Assembly: GCF_008000895.1 (NCBI RefSeq)
Contig: NZ_CP042823.1
Location: forward strand, 3,438,001 to 3,502,000
Origin: Methylobacterium sp. WL1
GTDB lineage: Bacteria > Pseudomonadota > Alphaproteobacteria > Rhizobiales > Beijerinckiaceae
Length of the DNA stretch: 64,000 bases
Direction: 5' to 3'
Position 1 is the first letter of the stretch, and each line of letters starts with the position of its first letter. A program made the position numbers and the translations under genes. The notes under the pieces are model-generated. The model worked only from the letters and a program-made list of their open reading frames with translations, was not told the DNA's origin and did not search any database. Of the stretch, positions 1-9,829 are shown piece after piece.

Positions 1-1
1 C

Positions 2-364
2 GCGACCAACCCGCGCCACCTCCGCCTCCTGGTCGATGGCCTGCACCAGAAATTCCCGGCGCTCGAAGGCATTGCGATCGACTATTCCTGGTGGGGCTGG
101 GTCGATGTCAGCCACGACATGATGCCCCGGATCGTTCAGCCGGAGCCGGACCAGCCGCTGTTCTACGCCCTGGGCTATGGCGGCAACGGCGTCTCGTTCT
201 CCGCTCAGGCTGGCCGCCGGCTCGCCGGGCTGGTGGCAGGTCGCAAGCTCGCGGGTCTGCCGATCTTCGAGGGATCCTTGCCGAGCCACCCGTTCGCGCC
301 ATTCCGGCGTCTCGGGCAGCGGATGTTGTATCGCTGGTACCACCACCGCGACGAGGCGGCCTGA
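2..364 (+). CDS. FAD-dependent oxidoreductase, DadA-like (C-terminal part only)
   Basis: The reading frame is already open at the left edge, so only about 120 C-terminal residues are visible. They include W-W-G-W-V-D-V-S and then GYGGNGVSFSAQAGRRLA, the end of the FAD-binding fold of DadA/GlpO-type amine oxidoreductases, where the Gly-rich turn contacts the flavin near the C-terminus. The ending 'PFRRLGQRMLYRWYHHRDEAA' type tail is usual for soluble members of this family. These enzymes oxidise amino acids or N-methylated amines with FAD. The substrate cannot be told from the tail. The gene converges on the transporter operon to its right with about 100 bases and a hairpin between them. Confidence 0.75.
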   Translation, partial: ATNPRHLRLLVDGLHQKFPALEGIAIDYSWWGWVDVSHDMMPRIVQPEPDQPLFYALGYGGNGVSFSAQAGRRLAGLVAGRKLAGLPIFEGSLPSHPFAPFRRLGQRMLYRWYHHRDEAA

Positions 365-406
365 CCCGGCTGTCTGCGGGAACGGATAACCCGGCCCTCT
401 TCGGAT

Positions 407-434
407 GGGCCGCCCGGTCGGTTCGGGGCGGCCC
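407..434. terminator. Hairpin between convergent genes, probable bidirectional terminator
   Basis: A perfect 9-bp stem (GGGCCGCCC at 407-415 against GGGCGGCCC at 426-434) encloses a 10-base loop and is followed by TTGT on the plus strand. It sits between the stop codon of the oxidoreductase and that of the convergent importer operon. The T-run is weak, so Rho-independent function is an inference. Confidence 0.5.
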
Positions 435-463
435 TTGTCATGTCGGGAGGTACCGCCGGATGG

Positions 464-1515
464 TCAGGCAGCCTGTGCCTGATCGAAGTTCGGCGCCTCG
501 ATCTCGCCGACACGGTGACAGGCGACGTAGTGACCGTGGCCCGTCGCGAGCAGGGCCGGATCCTCGGCCCTGCACCGCTCGACCGCGAACGGACAGCGCC
601 CGGCGAACCGGCAGCCCGCGGGCGGATCGATCGGGCTCGGCGGCTCGCCGCGCACGAGGTAGCGGGCCTTCAGGGCCTCCCGTGCCGGACCGGCCGGCAC
701 CGCCGCCGAGATCAGCGACCAGCTATAGGGGTGGCGCGGGGCGGAGAAGAACGTCCGCGTCGGCGCCTGCTCGACGATCCGGCCGAGATACATCACCGCG
801 ACCTCGTCGCAGAGGTGCTGCACCACGCCGAGATCGTGCGAAATGAAGATGTAGGCGAGTCCTCGCTCGGCCTGGAGCCTGGCCAGGAGGTTGAGGATCT
901 GCGCCTGGATGGCGACGTCGAGGGCCGAGACCGCCTCGTCGCAGACGATGATGTCGGGCTCGGTCGCCAGGGCCCGGGCGATGCACAGGCGCTGGCGTTG
1001 CCCCCCCGAGAACTGATGCGGGAACAGGCTTTTGGCCTCCGGTCGCAGGCCCACCGCGGCGAACAGCGCGTCGAGCCGCGCCGCGGCCTGCTTGCGCGAC
1101 AGCCCCTCCAGCAGCCGGAGCGGCTCGGCCACGAGGTCGCCGGCACAGCGGCGGGGATCGAGCGACGCGAACGGGTCCTGGAACACCATCTGGATGTGGC
1201 GGCGCGCCTGCCGCAACCGGGCGCCCCGGAGGCCGAGGATGTCCTCGCCGTCGAGGACGACGTGGCCGGCGGTCGCCGGAACGAGGCGCATGATGCCCTG
1301 CGCTGTGGTGGATTTGCCTGATCCGGACTCTCCGACGATGCCGAAGCTCGCGCCGCGACGCACGACGAAGCTTACGCCATCGACCGCGTGTACCCGCGAG
1401 CCGCCGCGACCCGGGACCGGAAAATGAACCCTGAGGTCGTTGACCTGCAGGATGGCGGCGCCCGTCGGGGCCGGGATGGGTCTCGCGTTCATGCCGCTCT
1501 GGCCGCTCTTGCCGC

Positions 1516-1519
<4 letters not shown>
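464..1519 (-). CDS. Oligopeptide/dipeptide ABC transporter ATP-binding protein (DppF/OppF type)
   Basis: Second ATPase of the first importer, 351 aa. Walker [10 protein letters not shown] is near residues 63-71, the signature [15 protein letters not shown] and Walker [13 protein letters not shown] follow, and the C-terminal HPYSWSLISA starts the oligo_HPY region with its Cys-containing tail (GCRFAGRCPFAVERC) typical of OppD/F proteins. The start is placed at the ATG forming an ATGA overlap with the upstream ATPase gene; an internal ATG nine codons later also lies in a good position. It hydrolyses ATP at the inner membrane to drive uptake. It is the last gene of the operon. The substrate class (peptide, opine, nickel chelate, other amine) cannot be fixed from an ATPase. 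Confidence 0.93.
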
Positions 1520-2511
<992 letters not shown>

Positions 2512-2514
2512 CGC

Positions 2515-3438
2515 TCAGCTCCGCTTGCGCAGGCGCGGGTTGACCGCGTCGTTGACGGCGTCGCCCACGAGGCTGACGCCGAGGACCGCGAGGAAGATCG
2601 CCGCCCCGGGCAGCAGCACCGTCCACCACGCCTCCAGGGCGTAGGCGCGGTTCTGGCCGATCATCAGCCCCCAGCTCATCACGTTGGGGTCGCCCAGCCC
2701 GAGGAAGCTCAGAGCCCCCTCGAACAGCACGGCGGTGCCGATCGCCAGCGTCGCCGAGACCACGATCGGCGGTGCGGCGTTCGGCAGGATCACCCGGCCG
2801 ATCAGGTAGAGCGGTCCGGCCCCGGCCGCCCGCGCGGCTTTGACGAAGTCGAGGCCGCGCAGGCGCAGGAACTCCGCCCGGGTCAGCCGCGCCGTGGGCG
2901 GCCAGGAGACGATCCCGATCGCGATCGTGGTGATGGCGATCCTCTGGCCGAACAGGGTGACCAGAACCATCGCGAACAGCAGGGTCGGCAGCACCTGGAA
3001 GAATTCGGTGACCTTCATCAGCAGCGTGTCGGTCCGGCCTCCGAAGAAGCCCGCCAGCGCCCCGAAGGTCACGCCGATCACCACGGTGATCAGGGCCGCG
3101 GAGAAACCGACCAGCAGGGTCGCGCGACCGCCCTGCAGCAGGGCCGCCAGGATGTCCTGGCCGAGGTAGTCCGTGCCGAGCAGCGGATCGCCGCCGGGCG
3201 GCTGGAACGGGGCGCCGACGATGTCGAACGGATCGACCCCGTAGAGGTGCGGTCCGACCAGCGCGGCGAACAGGAGGCCGAGCAGGATGGCGAGACCGAG
3301 GAGGCCGCTGGGGTTGCGCAGGAACAGGCGAAGCGTGGCGAGCCCGGGCGTGACGGCCGGGCGCGGCATCGGCGGGGCCGCCTCGGGGCGCGTCGCCTCC
3401 GATGGCAAGGTCGAGCCGGTCGCGGCGGCGACGTTCAT
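2515..3438 (-). CDS. Dpp/Opp-type ABC transporter permease (DppC type)
   Basis: 307-aa inner-membrane protein. A soluble N-terminus of about 35 residues precedes the first hydrophobic segment (LLGLAILLGLLFAALVG); the OppC N-terminal signature LGTDYLGQDILAALL is near residue 95. The EAA loop that touches the ATPase reads ARAAGAGPLYLIGRVILPN, followed by the family-typical [11 protein letters not shown]. The start is the ATG overlapping the upstream permease stop (ATGA); an in-frame extension upstream lies wholly inside the DppB gene and was discarded. It forms the translocation channel with DppB. Confidence 0.93.
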   Translation of the reverse strand: MNVAAATGSTLPSEATRPEAAPPMPRPAVTPGLATLRLFLRNPSGLLGLAILLGLLFAALVGPHLYGVDPFDIVGAPFQPPGGDPLLGTDYLGQDILAALLQGGRATLLVGFSAALITVVIGVTFGALAGFFGGRTDTLLMKVTEFFQVLPTLLFAMVLVTLFGQRIAITTIAIGIVSWPPTARLTRAEFLRLRGLDFVKAARAAGAGPLYLIGRVILPNAAPPIVVSATLAIGTAVLFEGALSFLGLGDPNVMSWGLMIGQNRAYALEAWWTVLLPGAAIFLAVLGVSLVGDAVNDAVNPRLRKRS

Positions 3439-4418
3439 GCGGGCCTCCCGGCACGGATGCGCGGATCGATCAGGCGATAGAGGAGGTCGGTGACAAGGTT
3501 CGCGGCGACGACCAACAGCGCCGAGCAGAACAGGATGCCGAGCAGCGTCGGGTAGTCGCGCCGCAGGATCGAGTCGAAGGTCAGGCGGCCGAGTCCCGGC
3601 CAAGCGAACACGGTCTCGACCAGGATGGCGCCCGCGAAGAGCTGTCCGAACTGGAGTCCGACCATGGTGACGAGCGGGATCAGCGCGTTGCGCAGGGCGT
3701 GCTTGCCGACCACGATCCACTCCGGCAGGCCCTTGGCACGGGCGGTGCGGACGTAGTCGGCATTGAGCGCATCGATCATGCTGGCCCGCATCAGACGGCT
3801 GTATTGGGCGACGTAGACGATGCCGAGGGTGAGCATCGGCAGGACCAGATGTTCGGCCACGTCGAGGGCGTGGGCGAGGCCGCGCCGCGGCGTCGCCACA
3901 TCCTCCATCCCGGCGACCGGCAGAACCGGCCACAGGGAGGCGAACACCACCAGCAGCATCAGGCCGGTCCAGAAGACCGGTGCGGCATTGCCGGCGATCG
4001 CCACCAGCGAGACGACGTGACTGAGGAGGCCGTTCGGTTTGCGCGCGCTCAGGATCCCGAGGCCGGCGCCGATCAGCACCGCGAGGGCGAGGGAACTCAG
4101 AACGAGCAGGGCGGTGGCTGGCAGCCTGCCGAGGATGAGGCGCGAAACCGGCTCGTTGAAGTAGAACGAGTAGCCGAGGTCGCCCTTCGCCACCTTGCCG
4201 ACATAGGTCGCGAGCTGTTCGGGGATGCTGCGATCGAGGCCGTAGCGCGTGCGGATCTCGGCCATGATCTCCGGCGAAGCACCACCCATCTCTCCGGCGA
4301 TCACCTGCGCCGGGTCACCGGGTGCCGCCTGGATCAGCAAAAAGTTCAGCACCACGACGGCGAGCAGCAATCCGACCGCGTTCAGCGCGGTCGAACCGAG
4401 GCTGCGCAGAGCCGTCAT
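3435..4418 (-). CDS. Dpp/Opp-type ABC transporter permease (DppB type)
   Basis: 327-aa permease with the OppB hallmarks: an N-terminal membrane segment followed by QAAPGDPAQVIAGEMGG, the periplasmic loop RYGLDRSIPEQLATYV, several hydrophobic helices, and the EAA region ARAKGLPEWIVVGKHALRNALIP. The final VFAWPGLGRL and RDYP motifs are conserved in DppB. It overlaps the solute-binding protein gene upstream and dppC downstream by four bases each. Function as half of the transmembrane channel is well supported; the substrate is unknown. Confidence 0.94.
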   Translation of the reverse strand: MTALRSLGSTALNAVGLLLAVVVLNFLLIQAAPGDPAQVIAGEMGGASPEIMAEIRTRYGLDRSIPEQLATYVGKVAKGDLGYSFYFNEPVSRLILGRLPATALLVLSSLALAVLIGAGLGILSARKPNGLLSHVVSLVAIAGNAAPVFWTGLMLLVVFASLWPVLPVAGMEDVATPRRGLAHALDVAEHLVLPMLTLGIVYVAQYSRLMRASMIDALNADYVRTARAKGLPEWIVVGKHALRNALIPLVTMVGLQFGQLFAGAILVETVFAWPGLGRLTFDSILRRDYPTLLGILFCSALLVVAANLVTDLLYRLIDPRIRAGRPA

Positions 4419-6034
4419 CTCTCGGCTCCCGCGGCGCCTTGCGCCCAGGCGACCTCGTCGAGGGGTGAGAGCGGGCCCCAGATCGACAGCGGCAGATTGG
4501 TCAGGCGCTTGTCGTAGACCGCCTTGTAGGGCGTGAGGTTGAGGTAGGCGATCGGCGCATCGGACACGACGATCTTCTGGAAGTCATCGTAGAGCGTCTT
4601 GCGCTTGGCGACGTCGGTCTCGATTGCGGCCGCGTTAAGCAATTCGTCGACTTTTGGATTCTGGTATTGCTGGGTGTTCGACCAGATTACGCCTTTGCGA
4701 ATGTTGGTCGACAGGTAGGTTCGCGCCACGCCGATCACGGGGTCGCCCCAATTGAAGACGTTGTCCATGGTCAGGTCGAAATCGAAGTTCGAGACGCGCT
4801 GCGCCCAGGTCGGGAAGTCCGGCGCAGCCCGGACCTGAAGGGCGATGCCGATCCGCTTGAGGCCGGCCCGCAGGTATTCGGCGACGTTGCGCTGCTGGTC
4901 GTTGTCGTTGGGGATGTAATCGATGGTGAGCTGAAGCCGCGTGCCGTCGGCCCCTTTCTTCAGCCCGGCCTCGTCGAGCAGGCTCTCCGCCTTGGCGATG
5001 TCGAGCTTGTACGGGTCGACGGCCGGCTCGTAGAACGGCGAGCCCGGCACGATCGGGCCGGTGGCGGGCTTCGCCACGCCGCCGAGCAGCTTGCCCGTGA
5101 TGAAGTCGCGGTTGGCGGCAAGAGCGATGGCCCGGCGCACCCGCACGTCGTCGAGCGGCTTCTTCCCGCAATTGAAGGCCAGCCAGTTGATCGGGCCGAT
5201 CCCCTCGAAGCCGCGATCGGTCACCGTGAGGGTCTGCGCCTTGCTCAGGCGCTCGATGTCCCGCACCGAGGACAGGAACGGCAGCATCCCGATCTCGCGC
5301 CGTTCGGTGGCGATGACGAGGCTGTTCTGGTCCGGCAAGATTCGGTAGACAAGCCGCGCGAGCTTGGGCCGCCCGGCGATGAAGAACTTGTCGAACCGCT
5401 CGAGCTGGATCGACTCGCCCTGCTTGTACGCGACGAACTTGAACGGGCCCGATCCGACCGGCTTCAGGTTGGCCGGATGGGTCTTGATGTCCTGCCCGTC
5501 GCCGTAGACGTGCTTGGGCAGGATCGGCATCAGGCCGGGTGACATGGCCAGCAGCAGCGCAGGATGCGGCCGCGAAAGCCGGATCACGACGGTATGGGCG
5601 TCGGGGGTCTCCACGGTCGAGACCGGCTCCAGCATGGTCTGGAACGGGTGGTTCGCCTTGATCACCCCGATCGAGAAGGCGACATCCTCCGAGGTCAGCG
5701 GATGGCCGTCGTGGAACACGGCATCGCTCACGAGGTGGAGCGTCACGCTGAGGTTGTCGGGGGCGACCTCCCAGGACTTCGCCAGATAGGGAAGCGGGTT
5801 CCACGCGTCGTCGTAACGCAGCGGGCTCGCGAAGATCTGCGTCGAGACCATCCCGGTGGCGATACCGGACTGCACCGCGCCGTTGAAATGGCGGGGCACC
5901 TGGTTGGTGCCGATCACCAACGGCGAGTTCGCGTCGTCGGCCAAAGCCGCGGGCAAACCGAGGATCGGGGAGGCCAAGGGGGCGGTCAACACCGCGAGGC
6001 CGGCGCCGAGGAGCGTGCGTTTGGTCAGTCGCAT
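4415..6034 (-). CDS. Extracellular solute-binding protein, family 5 (DppA/OppA-like)
   Basis: 539-aa periplasmic substrate receptor of the first importer. The N-terminus MRLTKRTLLGAGLAVL followed by a hydrophobic stretch and ALA is a Sec-type signal peptide. The mature part carries family-5 features: LVIGTNQVPRHFNG, the YLAKSWEVAPD segment, FHDGHPLTSEDVAFS and GSGPFKFVAYKQGESI. The chosen ATG sits ten bases inside the end of the upstream GTPase gene; a longer frame runs back into that gene and is spurious. Although grouped with peptide-binding proteins, family-5 receptors also bind nickel chelates, opines, sugars and amines. Adjacent hydrolase and GTPase genes suggest a small amide or ester substrate, which is inference. 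Confidence 0.92.
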   Translation of the reverse strand: MRLTKRTLLGAGLAVLTAPLASPILGLPAALADDANSPLVIGTNQVPRHFNGAVQSGIATGMVSTQIFASPLRYDDAWNPLPYLAKSWEVAPDNLSVTLHLVSDAVFHDGHPLTSEDVAFSIGVIKANHPFQTMLEPVSTVETPDAHTVVIRLSRPHPALLLAMSPGLMPILPKHVYGDGQDIKTHPANLKPVGSGPFKFVAYKQGESIQLERFDKFFIAGRPKLARLVYRILPDQNSLVIATERREIGMLPFLSSVRDIERLSKAQTLTVTDRGFEGIGPINWLAFNCGKKPLDDVRVRRAIALAANRDFITGKLLGGVAKPATGPIVPGSPFYEPAVDPYKLDIAKAESLLDEAGLKKGADGTRLQLTIDYIPNDNDQQRNVAEYLRAGLKRIGIALQVRAAPDFPTWAQRVSNFDFDLTMDNVFNWGDPVIGVARTYLSTNIRKGVIWSNTQQYQNPKVDELLNAAAIETDVAKRKTLYDDFQKIVVSDAPIAYLNLTPYKAVYDKRLTNLPLSIWGPLSPLDEVAWAQGAAGAER

Positions 6035-7017
6035 CCGAGTCGGTCTCCGTGGGGGATCTGCGGCGGGAGCAGCGCGGCGTCGAGGAGGTCGCTCAGCGTC
6101 GGACCGGCCTCCGTGTCGGCCGCTGCGATGCCGACGAGTTCGATGCCGCCCTGTGCAGCCTCCGGCAGCGGCGAGAGGCTCCACCGGCGCCCGACCATCT
6201 GAAGCAGGTGCATCCCGGAGGCGTCGCCCAGTCGGACCCGGCCCTTCAGGCGCAAGAGCGGGGTCGGCATGCCGGCGAGTGCGCGTCCGAGACCGGCGCG
6301 GTCGAACGTCCCCGTGCGCCGGTAGAGCAGGCGCTGGAACGTGTCCTCGTGCGTGACCGCTTCGGCACGCAGCCGGGAGGAGCCCCGCCCCACCAGTTCC
6401 GGAGCCTCGCCGCCGAGGGCGAAGAGCGCCTCCGGCAGCACGGCCGCCACGGTATCGACCACCGGGACAGCGGGCGCGAGGGCGGCGAGCGTGGCGTGCG
6501 ACGCCGCGAGGCCGAATGCATCCACGAGGTCGCGCTTGTTCAGCACCAGGATGTCGGCCGCGCGGATCTGGCGGGCGATCGTGTCGCCCATCCGCGGATC
6601 GGCGGCGAGGGCGGGCAGGCGCTCGGCATCCACCAGCACGACGACGCCGCGCAGGACGAGGCCAGGCTCCACCAGGGCGATCTCCGCGATGGCGCCGGGA
6701 TCGCCGACACCGCTGGCCTCGATGACGATGTGATCGAAGGGTTCGGGCTCGGCGAGCACGCGCATCAGCGTGTCGAGGAAGCCGTCGGCCAGACTGCAGC
6801 AGACGCAGCCATTGGTCAGCCGCAAAGTCTGCCCGTCATGGTCGCGGATCAGGCCGGCATCGACGTTCACCGCGCCGAAATCGTTGACTAGCACTGCGTA
6901 GCGGCCCTGCGCGCCGGCGAGCAACCGGTTCAGCAGCGTCGTCTTGCCGGCGCCGAGGAAGCCGCCGACCACCGTGAGCGGGCAGCGCGTCGCGGGGGCG
7001 CGAAGCTCCTGCCTCAT
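6025..7017 (-). CDS. COG0523/CobW-family GTPase, probable metal chaperone
   Basis: 330-aa P-loop GTPase. Walker A GGFLGAGKTT is at residues 18-27, the metal-binding CVCC at 71-74, EASG around 100-103 and the guanine-specificity NKRD at 160-163. A CobW_C-like domain fills the C-terminal third (LYRRTGTFDR, RLKGRVRLGD). COG0523 proteins insert or store metal, often Zn, under limitation; the CxCC site is the accepted metal ligand. It lies between a metal-dependent amidohydrolase (ATGA overlap) and the importer, so a role in metallating that hydrolase is plausible but unproven. No Zur box was recognised upstream of the operon. Confidence 0.9.
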   Translation of the reverse strand: MRQELRAPATRCPLTVVGGFLGAGKTTLLNRLLAGAQGRYAVLVNDFGAVNVDAGLIRDHDGQTLRLTNGCVCCSLADGFLDTLMRVLAEPEPFDHIVIEASGVGDPGAIAEIALVEPGLVLRGVVVLVDAERLPALAADPRMGDTIARQIRAADILVLNKRDLVDAFGLAASHATLAALAPAVPVVDTVAAVLPEALFALGGEAPELVGRGSSRLRAEAVTHEDTFQRLLYRRTGTFDRAGLGRALAGMPTPLLRLKGRVRLGDASGMHLLQMVGRRWSLSPLPEAAQGGIELVGIAAADTEAGPTLSDLLDAALLPPQIPHGDRLGCD

Positions 7018-8651
7018 ACCGACGGCACCGCGAAGACGCGGCCGCCCAGTACCGTGGCGTGGACGGGAATGTCCTTCAGGGTCTCTGGCGGCGTCTCGAA
7101 CGGATCCGCGTCGAGGACGGCGAAGTCGGCGAACTTCCCGGCTTCGATGGAGCCGACGCAATGGTCCATCCGGAGGGTGTAGGCGGCCCCCAGCGTCACA
7201 GCGTGCAGAGCCTCGGCGACGCTCAGCCGTTCGTCGGGGCCGAGCACACGCCCCGACGACGTGGTCCGGTTGACGGCGCACCAGGCCGTGAAAAGCGGCC
7301 CCAGTGGCGTCACAGGCGCGTCCGAGTGGATCGCGAGCGGGATGCCGAGGCGCGCCGCGCTCCCGGCGGCGTCGATCCGGGCCGCGCGTTCCGGCCCCAT
7401 GGTCAGATCGTGGTGGGCATCGCCCCAGTAATAGAGATGGTTCGAGAACAGGTTGAGGCACAAACCCAGCGCCTTGATCCGGCGCAGCTGTGCCTCGGTC
7501 GCCATCTGGCAGTGCTGGAGCGTGTGCCGGTGGTCGGGACGCGGATGGGCGATCTGCGCCTTCTCGACCGCGTCGAGGGCCGCCTCGGTGGCCTCGTTGC
7601 CGTTGGTGTGGATGTGGAGCTGGATGCCGGCGGCGTGGTAGACACCCACGATCCGGTCGAGGTCGTCCGGGGCGACGTACCAGAGGCCATTTGGTGCGCC
7701 GTTATGGTAGCCGGGCGGCAGGAGCCGGGCGGTGAAGCCCTGGATCGAACCGTCGACGACGATCTTCACGATGCCGAAGCGCAGGCGGTCGGTGTTGGCG
7801 GCATTGAGGCGGCCGATCTTGGCGACGCCCTCTTCCGGCGCACAGGAGACCGAGGCCAGCGCCGGCACGATCCGCACCGGCAGGCCGTCGACGCAGGCGG
7901 CCCGATAGACCGCCACGGACGCCTCCGTAAGGTCGTTGTGCAGGTCCGCGATGGTGGTGATGCCCTGGAGCTGCGCGGCGGAGCCGAACCGGGCGACATC
8001 GGCCGAATCGAGATGCCCGCTCATCGGGTTGTAGCCGAGCGCTCGGAATAGGCGCAGCCGGGCGGCGATGCCCTGCAACTCGCCCGACGGGGTGCCATCC
8101 GCCAGCTTCGGCACACCATCGATCGCGGTGGTGGCGTCGAAGCCCGCCATCTCCAAGAGGAGGCTGTTGACGTTGGTGATGTGCAGGCTGGCATGGTGGA
8201 CCATGACCGGCCGGGTTGTGGAGACCCGATCGAGATCGTGCCGGGTCAGGCGTGCGCCGCCGAGATGCAGCGGATCGAAGCCCCACCCGTAGAGCAGCTG
8301 GTCCGGGTCGGCGATGGACCGGTCCGCGTCCGAAAGCCGGGCGACGACGGCCCCGATATCGCGCAGGCCCGGCACGCGGCGTCCGTCCGGACTGCGGCGG
8401 TCGCCGGCCCCGACATAGGTCTGGCGCCAGAGGGTGCCCTCCATGACGTGGGCGTGTCCCTCGACGAAGCCAGGAAGGATGACCTTGTCGGCAAAACGCC
8501 GATCGGGAACTGCATCGAGCCCGTCGAACTCGTCTTCCGTCCCGACCATCAGCACGCATCCGTCACGCACGGCGACGTGCGTCGCGTACGGCCGCGATGG
8601 GTTCATCGTGATGACCCGCCGGGCCTCGAAGAGGGTGATCTCGCTCGGCAT
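7014..8651 (-). CDS. Amidohydrolase family protein (YtcJ/COG1574-like)
   Basis: 545-aa predicted metal-dependent hydrolase with the amidohydrolase TIM-barrel. The metal motif GHAHVM (H66, H68) follows the beta-sandwich, later ligands appear in HTNGNEATEAAL and QHCQM, and HSDAPVTPLGP carries the conserved late Asp. The C-terminal FADFAVLDADPF closes the composite domain. An ATG preceded by GAGGA at five bases was chosen over a TTG eight codons upstream. First gene of the operon, so its promoter should lie in the 345 bases upstream. YtcJ-type enzymes act on amides, N-acyl amines or cyclic amides; the substrate here is presumably what the adjacent importer brings in. Confidence 0.9.
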   Translation of the reverse strand: MPSEITLFEARRVITMNPSRPYATHVAVRDGCVLMVGTEDEFDGLDAVPDRRFADKVILPGFVEGHAHVMEGTLWRQTYVGAGDRRSPDGRRVPGLRDIGAVVARLSDADRSIADPDQLLYGWGFDPLHLGGARLTRHDLDRVSTTRPVMVHHASLHITNVNSLLLEMAGFDATTAIDGVPKLADGTPSGELQGIAARLRLFRALGYNPMSGHLDSADVARFGSAAQLQGITTIADLHNDLTEASVAVYRAACVDGLPVRIVPALASVSCAPEEGVAKIGRLNAANTDRLRFGIVKIVVDGSIQGFTARLLPPGYHNGAPNGLWYVAPDDLDRIVGVYHAAGIQLHIHTNGNEATEAALDAVEKAQIAHPRPDHRHTLQHCQMATEAQLRRIKALGLCLNLFSNHLYYWGDAHHDLTMGPERAARIDAAGSAARLGIPLAIHSDAPVTPLGPLFTAWCAVNRTTSSGRVLGPDERLSVAEALHAVTLGAAYTLRMDHCVGSIEAGKFADFAVLDADPFETPPETLKDIPVHATVLGGRVFAVPSV

Positions 8652-8996
8652 GGCTGTCCTCGGCACGGCGGCCAAGATGTCGGCCGTTCTCCGGGGCCGC
8701 TAGCGCCAGACGCCGGGTATGAAGGGGGCCAGGGTGCCGCAATTCGAAGATCGGAATCCCCGCATCGAGCGGCGATGGGGACGCCGCCGTTGAAGTCCTC
8801 GCTCATGCCGCGGCGCCCGATTTCTCGGGCTCGTTCGTCTCAAGGGGATCCAGTCCGCCCGGAAGGCTGCGTGACACCCATCGGGGGGCGGGTGGCTCCG
8901 GCCGGCGGGCAGCCCCCCGCGGCCAACGGTGAAGCGACTGTGCGAAGCCTCGCCCGGCGCTTTCGGCTCCCACACGGGGAGGAATAGCGCACCGGC
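8652..8996. other. Intergenic region upstream of the amidohydrolase-importer operon
   Basis: About 345 bases without a convincing gene. Open frames here are short, Arg/Pro-rich and lack family features. It must hold the operon promoter on the minus strand, but no clear -35/-10 pair or operator could be picked out. The right end runs into the catalase-like remnant. Confidence 0.4.
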
Positions 8997-9221
8997 GTGA
9001 ACACCATCCCGGTCTTTCCGGTGCGCACGCCCGAGGAGGCGGGCAACTGCCGGGACATCGATTTCGATCCGCTCGTCCTGCCAGACGGAATCGGGCCATC
9101 CGACGACCCGCTGTTGCGCGCCCGCCCAGCTGCCTATTCCCGATCCTTCACGCGCCGGGCAGGCGAGGCGAAGACCCCGAGTGCTGCAGTTGCAGCGACG
9201 GCCCAAGGAGCTGGCCTATGA
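8997..9221 (+). pseudogene. C-terminal remnant of a catalase-family (SrpA-like) peroxidase
   Basis: A short open frame reads CRDIDFDPLVLPDGI, then SDDPLLRARPAAYSRSF and TRRAGEAKTPSA. From memory this matches the extreme C-terminus of SrpA-like catalase-family peroxidases (DINYDPL..LP.GI..SDDPLL.AR...Y..SF.RR.GE). The heme-binding and catalytic body of the enzyme is missing: nothing upstream resembles it. It is directly followed by a cytochrome b561 scrap, the usual partner of such peroxidases, so the pair looks like one decayed operon. The family match is by eye and needs a search. Confidence 0.5.
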
Positions 9222-9363
9222 CCGCTCCACCCGCTTCAACCTGCCGGCTCGCCTGCTCCACTGGAGCATGGCGGTCCTGAACCTGGCGATGCTGTTGATC
9301 GGCGTAGCGATGGTGACCGCGCTCGCCGACTACCACGTGCTGGCCGCGCTGCACCGCCGCTCG
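9218..9363 (+). pseudogene. N-terminal remnant of a cytochrome b561
   Basis: The frame reads RFNLPARLLHWSMAVLNLAM and LLIGVAMV, the start of a di-heme cytochrome b561 with its first haem-ligand His in LLHW, then YHVLAALHR before similarity stops. The ATG at 9218 is out of frame with this peptide, so a frameshift separates start and body. The remaining three membrane helices are absent. It is therefore a dead fragment, probably from a catalase/b561 operon. Confidence 0.55.
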
Positions 9364-9546
9364 GCTCACCGCGCGATGCCGGAACATCTGACGCGCGCGT
9401 CCGGTGCGCGCCGGACGTGTCCTTCGGCACGCAGCCGACTCCCCGGCGGACCGCGTGTTATAACGGTAACCATCGGCTCCACGTCCGACATGATCGTGTA
9501 GCTTCGGCATCCGAGGGTCCTCGCGCCGACATCCTCGGTCCGCCGC

Positions 9547-9657
9547 ATGGGGGGCATCCCCCGCCTCACGCACCTCGCCTACGAAGGCTCCCGACTGCCG
9601 AGCTTCACCTTCGGACCGGAAGACATCCCGAACCTCGAAGCGGCGGCGGCTGCACCA
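9547..9657 (+). pseudogene. Possible C-terminal scrap of a c-type cytochrome
   Basis: IPRLTHLAYEGSRLPSFTF followed by GPEDIPNLEA resembles the last helix of class I c-type cytochromes, where 'MPxF..~~~DI..L.AYL' follows the Met ligand; here the Met position is Leu. No CxxCH haem site is visible upstream. Weak evidence; it would fit with the preceding redox-gene remnants. Confidence 0.25.
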
Positions 9658-9829
9658 ACAGGATTTCATGCGCGCGATCGTCGAGGCGCGCCGGTCTGCG
9701 ACATCCGGCGCGGCGCGGATCGGCGCGGTTCAGCCCGTGCGCGGCGCGCGCGTCGTCCTGCGCCTGTTCGCCATCGCCCTGGCCTCAGAGCGGCCGGGCG
9801 CAATCTCAAAGGGATCGGGATTCCTCCGC

